Origin: Ornithinibacillus caprae
Lineage (GTDB): Bacteria > Bacillota > Bacilli > Bacillales > Amphibacillaceae
Length of the DNA stretch: 64,000 bases
Assembly (NCBI RefSeq): GCF_009728145.1
Contig: NZ_WOCA01000018.1
Span: forward strand, 1 to 64,000
Reading direction: 5' to 3'
The number at the start of each line of letters is the position of its first letter. Within the stretch, counting starts at the first letter, position 1. The translations under genes were made by a program, and so were the position numbers. Shown one piece after another: positions 1-9,262 of the stretch. A model generated the notes under the pieces. It did no database searches and had not been told where the DNA came from. It was given only the letters and a program-made list of their open reading frames with translations.

Positions 1-87
1 CTTACGAAGTAAATGATCTTGGGGTACTAAGTCTTCTATACTTACAAATTCCACTTCATTTTGAGTATTATTTCTAGTATGAAACAC
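1..87 (-). CDS. IS1182-like transposase, N-terminal tip (partial)
   Basis: Only the first 29 codons lie in the window; the gene continues past the left edge. The reverse strand reads VFHTRNNTQNEVEF and then VSIEDLVPQDHLLRK. The second stretch resembles the conserved start of IS1182-family DDE transposases (recalled family pattern, not searched). I chose the GTG at 85-87 because an AAGGCGG-like ribosome site lies about 7 nt upstream; an in-frame GTG at 94-96 is too close to it. Whether the element is intact cannot be judged from here. Confidence 0.6.
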   Translation of the reverse strand, partial: MFHTRNNTQNEVEFVSIEDLVPQDHLLRK

Positions 88-165
88 AGTTACCACCGCC
101 TTATATTGTTACTTATATTATAACAAATTAACGCGGTGAATTGTTAAAGTATTCTAAATAAAAAA

Positions 166-221
166 CAGGCTGTCGAGGGTTTTTCGACAGCCTGGCAACC
201 GCACAATGTAATGTGCGGTTG
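166..221. terminator. Two back-to-back perfect hairpins beside the transposase
   Basis: The first hairpin pairs 166-176 with 184-194 (11 bp, CAGGCTGTCGA arm). The second pairs 196-205 with 212-221 (10 bp, CAACCGCACA arm). Only one base separates them. The first arm ends in a GTCGA/TCGAC palindrome with T-runs nearby, so it could be the transposase end structure or a terminator. The pair also marks the edge of the 21-bp repeat array. Confidence 0.6.
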
Positions 222-256
222 TTTTTGTATTGATTGGGATTGGTCTAGTGGTGCCG

Positions 257-1012
257 CTCTTGTGTACGATGTTTCCTCTCTTGTGTCCGATATTCTCGCT
301 CCTGTGTCCGATGTTCCGTCTCCTGTGTCCGATGTTTCCTCTCTCGTGTCCGATGTTCCCTCTCCTGTGTCCGATGTTTCCTCTCCTGTGTCCGATGTTC
401 CGTCGCTCGTGTCCGATGTTCTCGCTCCTGTGTCCGATGTTCCCTCTCCTGTGTCCGATATTCTCGATCTTGTGTCCGATGTTCTCGATCTTGTGTCCGA
501 TGTTCTCGATCTTGTGTCCGATGTTCTCGATCTTGTGTCCGATGGTTCCTCTCCTGTGTCCGATGTTTCCTCTCCTGTGTCCGATGTTCTCGCTCTTGTG
601 TCCGATGTTTCCTCTCCTGTGTCCGATGTTTCCTCTCCTGTGTCCGATGTTCTCGCTCCTGTGTCCGATGTTTCCTCTCTTGTGTCCGATGTTCCCTCTC
701 CTGTGTCCGATGTTTCCTCTCTTGTGTCCGATGTTCTCACGCGAGTGTCCGATGTTTCCTCTCTTGTGTCCGATGTTCCCTCTCCTGTGTCCGATGTTTC
801 CTCTCCTGTGTCCGATGTTCCCTCTCCTGTGTCCGATGTTCCCTCTCCTGTGTCCGATGTTTCCTCTCTTGTGTCCGATGTTCCCTCTCCTGTGTCCGAT
901 GTTCCCGCTCCTGTGTCCGATGTTCCCTCTCCTGTGTCCGATGTTCCCCCTCCTGTGTCCGATATTCCCGCTCTTGTGTCCGATGTTCTCGCTCTCACGT
1001 CCGATAATCCCA
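257..1012. repeat. Tandem array, about 36 copies of a 21-bp unit
   Basis: The unit is near CTCTCCTGTGTCCGATGTTTC. The core GTGTCCGAT(G/A)TT is almost invariant, while the hexamer between cores alternates among CCCTCTCC-, TCCTCTCC-, CTCGCTCC- and CTCGATCT-like versions. Four consecutive units (about 470-545) carry the CTCGAT version, which suggests local unit duplication. Because 21 is a multiple of three and the unit holds no stop, several frames on both strands stay open; none has a convincing ribosome site, so I treat the array as non-coding. It lies between the IS end and the HAD gene at 1092. Confidence 0.92.
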
Positions 1013-1091
1013 CCTCTCAACTCCCAAATCCCCTTCTCTACTCCAAATATGTTAAACTAACCTTAGACTAACTACCGCAAAGGAGACTACA

Positions 1092-1877
1092 ATGACATAC
1101 CAAATACTCTTCTTAGATATTGATGGAACGATTTTGAAACCAGATCACACGTACACGGATTTAACAAAAGAAGCAATCTCACAAGTAAAAGAACAAGGAA
1201 TTGAAGTTTTTCTCTCGACAGGAAGACCATTACATGAGATTGGTGAACTTGCTGAAGAGCTTGGAATTGAGTCATTTATTGGCTATAACGGCGCTTATGC
1301 TGTATATCAAAATGAAATCATTTTGGACGAGCCAATGAAGGAGGAAACCATTAATGAGTTTTTAACAATTGCTAACGAAAATGATCATGAGCTTGTGCTA
1401 TATACTAGTGAAAAAAATTACTTTACTACGATGGAAAAACCATTAGTTAAAACTTTCCTTCATACATTTCAAGTAATGAATAATGCAACCATTAATACAG
1501 ATGTTACAAACCAAATATTAGGTGTTACCATCATGAACTTAGGTTCATCACAAACATCCCTTTACGAGTTTGAAGACGGTATACATCTTTCACCAGTAAC
1601 CGTCGCTGGAATTGAAAACACTTATGATGTCATAAGAAAAACGGTAAACAAAGGAGAAGCAGTAAACCACGTATTGCAACGTTTAGACATACCGAAAGAG
1701 GCTGCAATTGCTTTTGGGGATGGAATGAATGATAAAGAAATGTTACAAACAGTTGGAGAAGGTTTCGCAATGGGGAACGCACATCCAGAGCTGTTCAAAT
1801 ATGCCAACCAGAGAACTACAACTGTAACCGAATCCGGTATATATTATGGATTAAAAAAGCTCGGTTTAGTAAAATAA
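1092..1877 (+). CDS. Cof-type HAD-superfamily phosphatase
   Basis: A 261-residue HAD hydrolase of the Cof/IIB subfamily: cytosolic Mg-dependent phosphatases acting on small phosphorylated metabolites such as sugar phosphates or flavin nucleotides. Visible motifs are DIDGT (catalytic Asp9 and Asp11), STG near residue 42, a lysine around 187 and GDGMND at 209-214. The cap between motifs II and III is of IIB size. The start follows AAAGGAGACTACA. The gene stands alone, bounded by the 21-bp array upstream and a two-way terminator downstream. The substrate cannot be read from sequence. Confidence 0.9.
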   Translation: MTYQILFLDIDGTILKPDHTYTDLTKEAISQVKEQGIEVFLSTGRPLHEIGELAEELGIESFIGYNGAYAVYQNEIILDEPMKEETINEFLTIANENDHELVLYTSEKNYFTTMEKPLVKTFLHTFQVMNNATINTDVTNQILGVTIMNLGSSQTSLYEFEDGIHLSPVTVAGIENTYDVIRKTVNKGEAVNHVLQRLDIPKEAAIAFGDGMNDKEMLQTVGEGFAMGNAHPELFKYANQRTTTVTESGIYYGLKKLGLVK

Positions 1878-1880
1878 TGA

Positions 1881-1919
1881 AAAAGCTAAGGAACTCAGAA
1901 AGTGAGCACCTTAGCTTTT
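1881..1919. terminator. Bidirectional intrinsic terminator
   Basis: A perfect 11-bp stem (AAAAGCTAAGG with CCTTAGCTTTT) and an inner CTCA/TGAG pair separates the convergent HAD gene and chromate transporter. A/T tracts flank both sides, so it can act in both directions. Confidence 0.88.
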
Positions 1920-1924
1920 AACGT

Positions 1925-2455
1925 TTACAGCAAAAATCCACCATACACAAACGCACCGACAATAACAAATGCAGGATGTATTTTTATCCGTTCAATTAAT
2001 AAATAGCTTCCGACCGTTAATAAGATCGTATGCAATAAACCGATTCCCTCGTATGATTCAAAGAAAAATCTCCATGCCATTAGACCAAGCAAAATTGCGA
2101 TAACTGGGCGCACAAACATGGTTAATCGCTTCACTTTAGGTGAATCTTTAAATTTCATCAATACTCCTAACAAAGCGATCATAAGGATTAATGACGGTGC
2201 TACGGTTGCAAACACACCGACAAACGCACCTAATACCCCACCCATTTCATAACCAATGTAGCCAGCCATTTTTGTAGCAATTGGACCTGGAAGGGAATTA
2301 GCTAAAGCTAAAACTTCACTAAATTCTTGAACAGTCATCCATTCATATCGCATAACCACTTCATTTTCAACCAACGGAATGGACGCTGGACCACCTCCGT
2401 AGCCCAAAATTCCAGGGATGAAAAATGCTAAAAATATTTCCCAATACAAAATCAT
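1925..2455 (-). CDS. Chromate transporter, half-size CHR protein (second of pair)
   Basis: A 176-residue membrane protein with one CHR domain. The signature GYGGGPASIPLVENEVV sits near residue 18, followed by an LALANSLPGPIATKMAGYIG-type segment and about five hydrophobic segments. Half-size CHR proteins occur as adjacent pairs that form one transporter, classically for chromate export, though the physiological ion is often unknown. Its ATG overlaps the stop of the preceding partner by 4 bp (ATGA), implying translational coupling. It corresponds by family and order to the ywrA/ywrB pair of B. subtilis (recalled synteny). Confidence 0.9.
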   Translation of the reverse strand: MILYWEIFLAFFIPGILGYGGGPASIPLVENEVVMRYEWMTVQEFSEVLALANSLPGPIATKMAGYIGYEMGGVLGAFVGVFATVAPSLILMIALLGVLMKFKDSPKVKRLTMFVRPVIAILLGLMAWRFFFESYEGIGLLHTILLTVGSYLLIERIKIHPAFVIVGAFVYGGFLL

Positions 2456-3021
2456 GATCGACTACCTTCCTTACGTTTCTTAGAAGCTTGATCTCTCATC
2501 ATTAAGGCTAAAACGATTAATACACCAATGATGATACCTGGATGAACATTTAATAATTGCAATAAAGCAAAGACAATAATAGACATGATCACTGTTTGTA
2601 ACCATCCCATGCCCTTTATCGCTTTACTGAAAAATTGCCAAGTTAATACTGCTAGCATTACCCCTACAACCGGTACGACAGCTGCAGTCATTCCCTTCAC
2701 CCAATCAAAATCTTTAAAAGCTGAAAGAGAAGTTAAAAATACAATCATTAGTACAATGGTTGGTAAAACAGAAGCTAAAACAGCGTTAATCATCCCTAAT
2801 AAACCAGATACGCGATATCCAATATACCCGGCTAGCTTTGTTGCAATAGGTCCAGGGAGGGTATTACCTAATGCAAGCATGTCACCAAATTCTTCATCAC
2901 TCATCCAGTTATACTTATCTACTACTTCTTTATGAATAAGTGGGATCGAAGCAGGGCCACCACCGTAGCCCAACATCCCCACTCTAAAAAATGCTATAAA
3001 AATATTCCATTGATTTTTCAT
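2452..3021 (-). CDS. Chromate transporter, half-size CHR protein (first of pair)
   Basis: The 189-residue partner of the downstream CHR protein, with the same GYGGGPASIPLIHKEVV signature and LGNTLPGPIATKLAGYIG block. I prefer the ATG at 3021 (MKNQWNIF) over a TTG three codons upstream, because the GAAGG ribosome site is about 10 nt from the ATG and only about 3 nt from the TTG. A lysine/arginine-rich tail follows the last membrane segment. The gene lies 29 bp after the gamma-glutamyltransferase gene, so all three are probably co-transcribed. Confidence 0.88.
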   Translation of the reverse strand: MKNQWNIFIAFFRVGMLGYGGGPASIPLIHKEVVDKYNWMSDEEFGDMLALGNTLPGPIATKLAGYIGYRVSGLLGMINAVLASVLPTIVLMIVFLTSLSAFKDFDWVKGMTAAVVPVVGVMLAVLTWQFFSKAIKGMGWLQTVIMSIIVFALLQLLNVHPGIIIGVLIVLALMMRDQASKKRKEGSRS

Positions 3022-3050
3022 CTCAAACAAACCTTCATTCTAATGTTTAA

Positions 3051-4664
3051 TTACCAAGATGCAACAATACCATCTGTACGCGACTCCGTACCACCAACAA
3101 GAACTCCTGTTTCTGGGTCACGCCATATAATTTGCCCGCGTCCGAAGCTATTTGGTTCTAGAGCAATTTTTATTTGATGACCTTTTCTTGATAATCCTAG
3201 AGCAAGATGATGTTGGAAGCGATTCTCAACCTCTACCACTTTATCTTTCATCCATTGCCAGCGTGGTGCATCTAATGCAGCTTGAGGGTTTAACCCAAAG
3301 TCGACCGTATTCATCACGACTTGAACATGTCCCTGTGGTTGCATGAATCCACCCATTACCCCAAACGGTCCTACAGGCTGATCACCTTTTGTCATGAACC
3401 CTGGAATAATGGTATGATACGTACGTTTTCCTCCAGCTAATGCATTGACATGGTTAGGATCCATAGAGAAATTATGCCCTCTATTTTGTAACGCTATCCC
3501 TGTACCAGGAACAACTAAGCCTGAACCAAAGCCCATGTAATTACTTTGAATAAATGAAACCATGTTCCCTTCCCCATCAGCAGTAGCTAAATACACGGTA
3601 CCACTTAGGGAAGGCTCACCTGCTTCAGGTAAAATAGCTTCATCGCCAATTAATTTTCTACGTTCTTGTGCATATGCTTCACTTAATAATTGCTCTGATG
3701 TGAATTGCATGTGCTTTTCTTCGGTTACATGCTTCTCGCCATCAGCAAATGCAAGCTTAATTGCTTCAATTTGTTTATGATACGTATCAATAGATTCTTT
3801 TTCTGGAAAATCAAAACCCTTTAACATGTTCAATGCTTGTAGTGCAACAATTCCTTGCCCATTAGGTGGGATTTCCCATACATCATAGCCACGATAGTTT
3901 ACACCAATCGGTTTCACCCATTCAGGTTCGAAATCAGCGAGGTCCTCAGCCGTTAAATATCCACCAGTTTCTTTTGAGAACGTTGCGATCTGCTCGGCTA
4001 ATTCCCCACGGTAGAATGATTCCCCATTTGTATTTCCAATCGAACGCAGTGTCTCTGCATGACCTTTAGAAGACCATAATTCTCCAATTTCTGGTGCTCT
4101 TCCCTTTGGAGCAAATGTATCAAACCAATGCTTAAATACATCATCGGTTAATTTCTCTTTGAAAATATTGTACGCACCTTTCCAATACTTACCTAAAATT
4201 GGAGAAAGTGGGTACCCCTCTTCAGCGTGTTTGATTGCAGGCTCAAGAACTTCTGAAAGTGGAAGTTTACCAAATTTTTTGGATAACTCTGCCCATGCCC
4301 CTGGAACACCTGGAACAGTTACGGGAACCCACCCGTGGGTTGGAATTTCTTCATGACCAGCATCTTTTACTGCATCAATTGAAATACTTTTTGGAGATTT
4401 ACCACTTGAATTTAAACCATGTAATTCTCCTTTCGTCCATACAAGGGCAAATGCATCCCCACCAATTCCATTGGAAGTTGGCTCAACAACAGTTAAACAA
4501 GCTGCAGTAGCAATCGCAGCATCAATTGCATTTCCACCTTTTTTCAAAATTTCTAACCCAGCCTGTGCCGCAAGTGGCTGAGAAGTAGCAACCATACCAT
4601 TTTTGGCATATGTAGCATGTCGTTTTGTTGCATAAGGATAAGATTGATGATCAAACGAAACCAT
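3051..4664 (-). CDS. Gamma-glutamyltransferase family Ntn-hydrolase (YwrD-like)
   Basis: A 537-residue enzyme of the gamma-glutamyltranspeptidase family, which moves or hydrolyses gamma-glutamyl groups (glutathione and similar). The N-terminal block GGNAIDAAIA and VEPTSNGIGGDAF is typical. The likely autoprocessing nucleophile is Thr356 in SGTVYLATADGEGNMVSF, followed by the GFGSGL region and a late GGFMQPQGHVQV motif. No signal peptide is seen, so a cytosolic form like B. subtilis YwrD is more likely than secreted Ggt. The start is supported by AAAGGAG. It leads an operon with the two CHR transporter halves, an arrangement also known in the ywr region. Confidence 0.88.
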   Translation of the reverse strand: MVSFDHQSYPYATKRHATYAKNGMVATSQPLAAQAGLEILKKGGNAIDAAIATAACLTVVEPTSNGIGGDAFALVWTKGELHGLNSSGKSPKSISIDAVKDAGHEEIPTHGWVPVTVPGVPGAWAELSKKFGKLPLSEVLEPAIKHAEEGYPLSPILGKYWKGAYNIFKEKLTDDVFKHWFDTFAPKGRAPEIGELWSSKGHAETLRSIGNTNGESFYRGELAEQIATFSKETGGYLTAEDLADFEPEWVKPIGVNYRGYDVWEIPPNGQGIVALQALNMLKGFDFPEKESIDTYHKQIEAIKLAFADGEKHVTEEKHMQFTSEQLLSEAYAQERRKLIGDEAILPEAGEPSLSGTVYLATADGEGNMVSFIQSNYMGFGSGLVVPGTGIALQNRGHNFSMDPNHVNALAGGKRTYHTIIPGFMTKGDQPVGPFGVMGGFMQPQGHVQVVMNTVDFGLNPQAALDAPRWQWMKDKVVEVENRFQHHLALGLSRKGHQIKIALEPNSFGRGQIIWRDPETGVLVGGTESRTDGIVASW

Positions 4665-5069
4665 GTAAACACTCCTTTATAGTCTATATACTATCGTTCA
4701 GAGGACTTCTTTCATAGTCCTCCATATAGGGTCTTACAATTAATATGAAAAATTCTCTTCTAATTGAAGATTCACTTTATTTAATAGTACGAAAATAATT
4801 ATATTCTGTCAATCTTATAACCTACGAAAATAAAGTTTTTTGAAGTGTTCACCTTCACAAGTTATATAATTATTTTAGTATGACTTTCTTTTTGTGTTGT
4901 AATCGAATGAAGTAAAATGATGCACGTAGGAGTAGTGAAGATAAAATATATGATGATATTACAGTAAATTACTAGATTTGACTTACTGAAGATGAAAGAT
5001 TGTCCTATGTAGTTAGCAGAAAAAATGAGATTTATATGTATTTTCATAATAGTAAACGAAAATATATGC
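4665..5069. other. Gene-poor AT-rich spacer
   Basis: It contains the presumed promoter region of the gamma-glutamyltransferase gene and a short imperfect dyad (AGAGGACTTCTTTCATAGTCCTC, 4698-4720). A 61-codon open frame at 4862-5047 (minus) lacks a ribosome site and looks like noise. I see nothing else. Confidence 0.5.
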
Positions 5070-5552
5070 TCAGATTTCTTCTACTTTTAATAATACCCAT
5101 CTTATGATTACCCCGATAACTAAACCAATTGGTAAGAATAACAAAGGGAGCCAAGTTGGACCTAGTAAGTGTCCAAAAAGTGTAAGAGTAGGTGAAAATA
5201 TTACGCCTACAGTAACAAAGTAGGCTGAGAATACAAATGGCAAAAAAGCAAAGGTTTTTTCTTCCTCTGCTCCAGCATCCTTATACGCATCCCAAATAGA
5301 AAAGAAATATAAACAAGGATAAAACATAAGCCATGAATAATTGGTTTCAGCTATTGCTTCCTCAATCATAAAATTAAAACTTAATATAATGATTGTGTTA
5401 AAGTTCCCCATAACATTGATTAATAGTTCCAAGACAACTAATAGTATCCCTTTTATATATTAACCGTTTAGCAACTGGCCAAAGCCCGGTAAAGCAACAC
5501 TCCATAATAAAACTTCCAATTTTCTTTTCTTATTAGTTTTATCTATCTTCAT
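5070..5552 (-). pseudogene. Small membrane protein gene split by an in-frame stop
   Basis: Reading from an ATG at 5552, with AGGTGA 6 nt upstream, gives MKIDKTNKKRKLEVLLWSVA then LPGFGQLLNG. A single TAA follows (5460-5462), and the same frame then continues YIKGILLVVLELLINVMGN to 5070. Removing the stop gives a continuous protein of about 160 residues with four hydrophobic segments and the motif FSIWDAYKDAG. The stop probably replaced a Lys/Gln/Glu-type codon between LLNG and YIKG. The 120-residue open frame starting at 5432 lacks a ribosome site and begins inside the conserved region, so it is the leftover tail. The function of the family is unknown to me. Confidence 0.8.
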
Positions 5553-5714
5553 TAATTTTCACCTATTTTGCTAATATTCTCTATCATAAGCAATTAGTGA
5601 TTGCGTTAACCAGCCATAGATATTCTGTAAGCTTCTTATTATGTGAATAATTGGCCGTAAAAAAGAGGAATCATTATTAAATTAAATATTCCTCCATCTA
5701 TTTTATATCAAGTG

Positions 5715-6719
5715 TTACTTATCTTTTGCAATTTCCTTTCTATTTGGAGCTAGTGGTGGTTGTTCTAACCATTTATTTTTGGTCATTAAATTAAACCATT
5801 CTTTTGTAACCATAAGATTTTTTAATATTATTTTTTCGTAGGTTGTTACGAGGTCTACCCGCATAGCAGAGGCAAGACCAGCGCCATGATATGATTGGGC
5901 AGATTGTAATAAAAATCCAATATGATACAACATTAACTTATCTGAAAAAGGGGAATCTGTTGAAGTTGTAACCTCTGATTCCCAAGACATTGGAACAGGC
6001 AAATTATCACCTTTTAGTATTTTACTTAGTGATTGAATTTGCTGATCAGAAGTGTTCTGTGTACTCTCTAAAAATTTCCTAACCTCTTTTGATTGTGTTA
6101 CTTGACTAAATCCAATTGAAAGTGATTTTTCCATTATTTTCTTTTTGAGATTAAGGGATATGGCAATAATTTCTGTTGCTGCTAAAGGGCGCTTGTTTCC
6201 AAAGAAACCATCTATAAATTGTTGTCCTGAAACAAACTCAGGATTCTCTTCGGGGTAAAAGTACGGATCTCTTTGAAAATGCCCTTTTTCAAGTAGTAAT
6301 TCAGTAGTTCGATGATACATATTCATCCCTTCATTAGTACATGAATCATAAAAGTGACGCAAGTCTCTCCTAACAGAAGAACTAAGGGATGTTGAATGCC
6401 CAAGCAAACCATGTAGTGTCATAGTATGTAAATAATGCAAACAGAAGATATCAGAAAATAACCGTTTGGTCCCTATGTTAAGGTCTGATTCAGTAAAGCC
6501 AACCGGTACTGGGAATCCTTGGTTTTCAATGAATTGTCTTATTTGACTTTTTTGTTTATCAAATATCTTTATTGCGTCTTCGAATAGCAGTTTTATTTTT
6601 TCATCTTCTATAATGGATATCATATATTTATTTACAATATCAACGGCTGTACCATTTATATATTCGCCCCACAATGTTCCTATTTCAGCAGAAGTAAGTT
6701 TTAAATCTTCTTTATCCAT
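5715..6719 (-). CDS. DUF3231 family protein
   Basis: A 334-residue soluble, mostly helical protein of the DUF3231 family, which is common in spore-forming bacilli. Two related halves are visible: one begins at LTSAEIGTLWGEY (residues 7-19), and a second near LPVPMSWESEVTTSTDSPFSDKL repeats the pattern of PVPxxFTESD plus LFSDxFxLHYLH in the first. The doubling suggests two four-helix, ferritin-like bundles; no metal ligands can be assigned with confidence. The start follows GAGGTGATT. It is a single gene with no operon partner. Biochemical function is unknown. Confidence 0.85.
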   Translation of the reverse strand: MDKEDLKLTSAEIGTLWGEYINGTAVDIVNKYMISIIEDEKIKLLFEDAIKIFDKQKSQIRQFIENQGFPVPVGFTESDLNIGTKRLFSDIFCLHYLHTMTLHGLLGHSTSLSSSVRRDLRHFYDSCTNEGMNMYHRTTELLLEKGHFQRDPYFYPEENPEFVSGQQFIDGFFGNKRPLAATEIIAISLNLKKKIMEKSLSIGFSQVTQSKEVRKFLESTQNTSDQQIQSLSKILKGDNLPVPMSWESEVTTSTDSPFSDKLMLYHIGFLLQSAQSYHGAGLASAMRVDLVTTYEKIILKNLMVTKEWFNLMTKNKWLEQPPLAPNRKEIAKDK

Positions 6720-7196
6720 ATAATCACCTCATCATATAGTTTCCCTCAAGTTAAATTTTTTATTATGATTATTATCAGCTAAAGTAAACAAGCATATTTA
6801 ATAAAGAGAAGTATAGTACCTCTATTAATTTATCTGTTTCATATGTTGTAATAGAATCCTCTTTCCTTATACCCTTGTCCTCGCAATGATAGATTGACTT
6901 CCCAAATTAGTGCTTGTCCGATCGAGAAACCATTTCTTCAATACGACATTCGGTTAAAAATATATATTAAATAATAAGCAAGTATTTGGATTACGTGTTA
7001 AGTTTGCTGAAACTCTAAATTACTTGGAGAGCGAAGAAATATGGCTAAATACTCGGAATACTAGTGTTCCTATGATTGTGACAGTAGAGAATCAAAAGCA
7101 AATAATCCAGGCATGATGGTATATCTGCTTTATGTAGTAAAAAGTGTGGGGAAAATGAAAGGAACGGAAACAAAGAAAAAAGTTTCATGCTGATAA
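6720..7196. other. Non-coding spacer with a possible decayed gene fragment
   Basis: An open stretch on the plus strand (about 6961-7125) reads FAETLNYLESEEIWLN and then NTSVPMIVTVENQKQ, ending in TGA. It has no start codon with a ribosome site and stops lie close upstream. It may be a gene remnant; I recognise no family. Otherwise the spacer is AT-rich and featureless. Confidence 0.35.
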
Positions 7197-7229
7197 AAAT
7201 CCCCAAGTAATCACTAACTTGGGGATTTT
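7197..7229 (-). terminator. Intrinsic terminator of the asparagine synthetase gene
   Basis: A 13-bp perfect stem (AAAATCCCCAAGT with ACTTGGGGATTTT) lies directly downstream of the minus-strand stop codon, with a run of T on the transcript side. Confidence 0.88.
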
Positions 7230-7231
7230 CC

Positions 7232-9076
7232 TTAATCATTAACGGTCACATTATACGTGCGTAACCAATGGTCGATTTGACCTAAATGTGCAATCAATTG
7301 TGGCCCTTTCATAAGCTGACCATACCACGGATCTTTAAATTCCTTTCCTTCACTCCTGACAATCGCTTCAACTTTATCTCGACGTAAAAATTGGAATAAT
7401 GGAGCATCAGCATCTGCTAAAATAGCTTCCATCCACTCAACAACTTGCTTTGTATACTCCGGTTGGAATGTCTTTGGATACGGACTCTTCTTACGATATA
7501 ACACTTCATCTGGTAAAATACCTTCTAGTGCTTTACGCAATATTCCTTTCTCTCTACCTTCTAGCTTTTTCATTCCCCACGGAATATTCCACACATATTC
7601 TACTAGTTTGTGGTCTGCATATGGTACACGTACCTCTAAGCTAGCTCCCATACTCATACGATCCTTGCGATCTAGTAATTGAGCCATAAACCAATGCATA
7701 TTTAAGTAGAATAATTCCCTGCGACGCGCATCCTCTCTGCTTTCTCCATTTAAACGTGGTGTTTCTGCAATCGTTTCTTGATATCGATCATACGAATACC
7801 CCTGTAAATCTAATTTCTTTTGCCATTCATAATGTAATAAATCGCTTCTTGAATCTAGTGATCGCATCCATGGAAACCCATCTGAAGAACCCTCTGGGTC
7901 GTAAAACCAAGGATATCCACCAAATATTTCATCTGCACATTCGCCTGAAAGACTTACCGTCGTATGTTGCTTGATTCTTCTACAAAACCATAGTAACGAG
8001 GAATCAATATCTGCCATCCCTGGTTGATCTCGCAACTCAACCGCTTCCTTCAACAGTCCAGCCAACTCACTACCAGAAATGATTTCGTCATGATGATCTG
8101 TAGCAAAAGCATTTACCATTTTTTCAATCCACGGTCGATCATTAGATGGTAGAAACTTGCTGGCAACAAAATGTTTTTCATTCCCCTCATAATCAACCGA
8201 GAACGTAGGAAGTATACCTCTCCCTTCTTTTTCAAAATAATCTGCAGCTATTGCAGTAATAGCACTGGAGTCCACTCCACCAGACAAAAACGTGGAAACA
8301 GGAACATCTGAAACCAATTGTCGCTCAACCGCATCAACAAAAAGATCTCTTACACGTTGTGCCGTTTCCTCTACAGAATCCTCATGCTCCTTACTCTCCA
8401 CATTCCAATATCTCCATACCTTTAACCCGTCCTTGGAAAATATTAAGGAATGTCCTGCTCTTAACTCACGAAATCCTTTAAAAATCCCATGACCTGGTGT
8501 TCTAGATGGTCCAAGTCCAAATACTTCTGCAAGACCATCTCGATCCACTTCTGCTTTTACGTCCGAGTGGGCTAAAATTGCTTTTAATTCTGAACCAAAC
8601 ATAAACCGCCCATTGTTTTCTAGAAAAAACAATGGTTTTACACCTAACCTATCACGAGACATAAACAAATGTTCCGCAGCTTCGTCCCATACGCCAAAAG
8701 CATAAATTCCATTTAAATAATCCACACATGATTCTTTCCACTCCATATACGCCGTTAACAGCACCTCTGTGTCAGAAGTAGTGGTAAAAGAATACCCATT
8801 CTTCCTTAATTCATTGCGTATTTCATCGGTATTATATAACTCACCATTATAAACGATCGTATATGTTTTCCCATTCACTTCTTTAGACATTGGCTGTTTT
8901 CCACCTGCAAGATCGATTACAGACAGTCGTTTATGACCAAACCCCACATGTTGTTTAACCCAAAGTTGTGTATCATCCGGACCTCTTAAAGATAAGGTTT
9001 CCGTCATTTTTTCTAATGTTTGACGCTCCAAACGTACATCGTTGCGCCAATTTACAATACCAGTAATTCCACACAT
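7232..9076 (-). CDS. asnB: Glutamine-hydrolysing asparagine synthetase (AsnO-like)
   Basis: A 614-residue class-II amidotransferase that makes asparagine from aspartate, ATP and glutamine. The N-terminal glutaminase begins MCGITGIVNW with nucleophile Cys2, plus RGPDD (31-35) and YNGELYN (76-82) for substrate binding. The ATP-pyrophosphatase P-loop is SGGVDSS at 265-271, followed by LSGECADEIFGGYPW. The length equals my recollection of B. subtilis AsnO (YisO), the sporulation-associated paralogue, rather than the longer AsnB/AsnH. The start follows GAGAGG. It is monocistronic with its own terminator. Confidence 0.93.
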   Translation of the reverse strand: MCGITGIVNWRNDVRLERQTLEKMTETLSLRGPDDTQLWVKQHVGFGHKRLSVIDLAGGKQPMSKEVNGKTYTIVYNGELYNTDEIRNELRKNGYSFTTTSDTEVLLTAYMEWKESCVDYLNGIYAFGVWDEAAEHLFMSRDRLGVKPLFFLENNGRFMFGSELKAILAHSDVKAEVDRDGLAEVFGLGPSRTPGHGIFKGFRELRAGHSLIFSKDGLKVWRYWNVESKEHEDSVEETAQRVRDLFVDAVERQLVSDVPVSTFLSGGVDSSAITAIAADYFEKEGRGILPTFSVDYEGNEKHFVASKFLPSNDRPWIEKMVNAFATDHHDEIISGSELAGLLKEAVELRDQPGMADIDSSLLWFCRRIKQHTTVSLSGECADEIFGGYPWFYDPEGSSDGFPWMRSLDSRSDLLHYEWQKKLDLQGYSYDRYQETIAETPRLNGESREDARRRELFYLNMHWFMAQLLDRKDRMSMGASLEVRVPYADHKLVEYVWNIPWGMKKLEGREKGILRKALEGILPDEVLYRKKSPYPKTFQPEYTKQVVEWMEAILADADAPLFQFLRRDKVEAIVRSEGKEFKDPWYGQLMKGPQLIAHLGQIDHWLRTYNVTVND

Positions 9077-9262
9077 TCTGCTTCATCCTCTCTTGGTGAG
9101 AAAAATACTCTACAGACCATATGTATGCCGTTCTTGTGAAAAATATTCCTATGGTAATCCTATCATTATATGAAAATATTATTTTCTTATGCTTATAACT
9201 TTCAAATTATAATCAGAATTTTATGATATAATAATAGCGAGTTTAAAAAAGGAGGTTTTGGA

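Noticed and set aside
144-1071. Four long open frames (about 280 residues) on both strands across the 21-bp array, e.g. SDTGEGT or SPVSDVP repeats
   Set aside because: They exist because the unit is 21 bp and stop-free. No ribosome site or start fits, opposite-strand frames are equally open, and codon changes do not follow synonymous patterns.
4862-5047. 61-codon open frame on the minus strand
   Set aside because: No ribosome site and low-complexity AT-driven hydrophobic sequence.
5070-5432. Independent 120-residue membrane protein starting MELLINVMG
   Set aside because: The same frame continues upstream through one stop codon to a well-supported start at 5552, so it is the tail of a pseudogene.
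9077-9250. T-box upstream of asparagine synthetase
   Set aside because: No specifier or T-box core is visible in the minus-strand leader.
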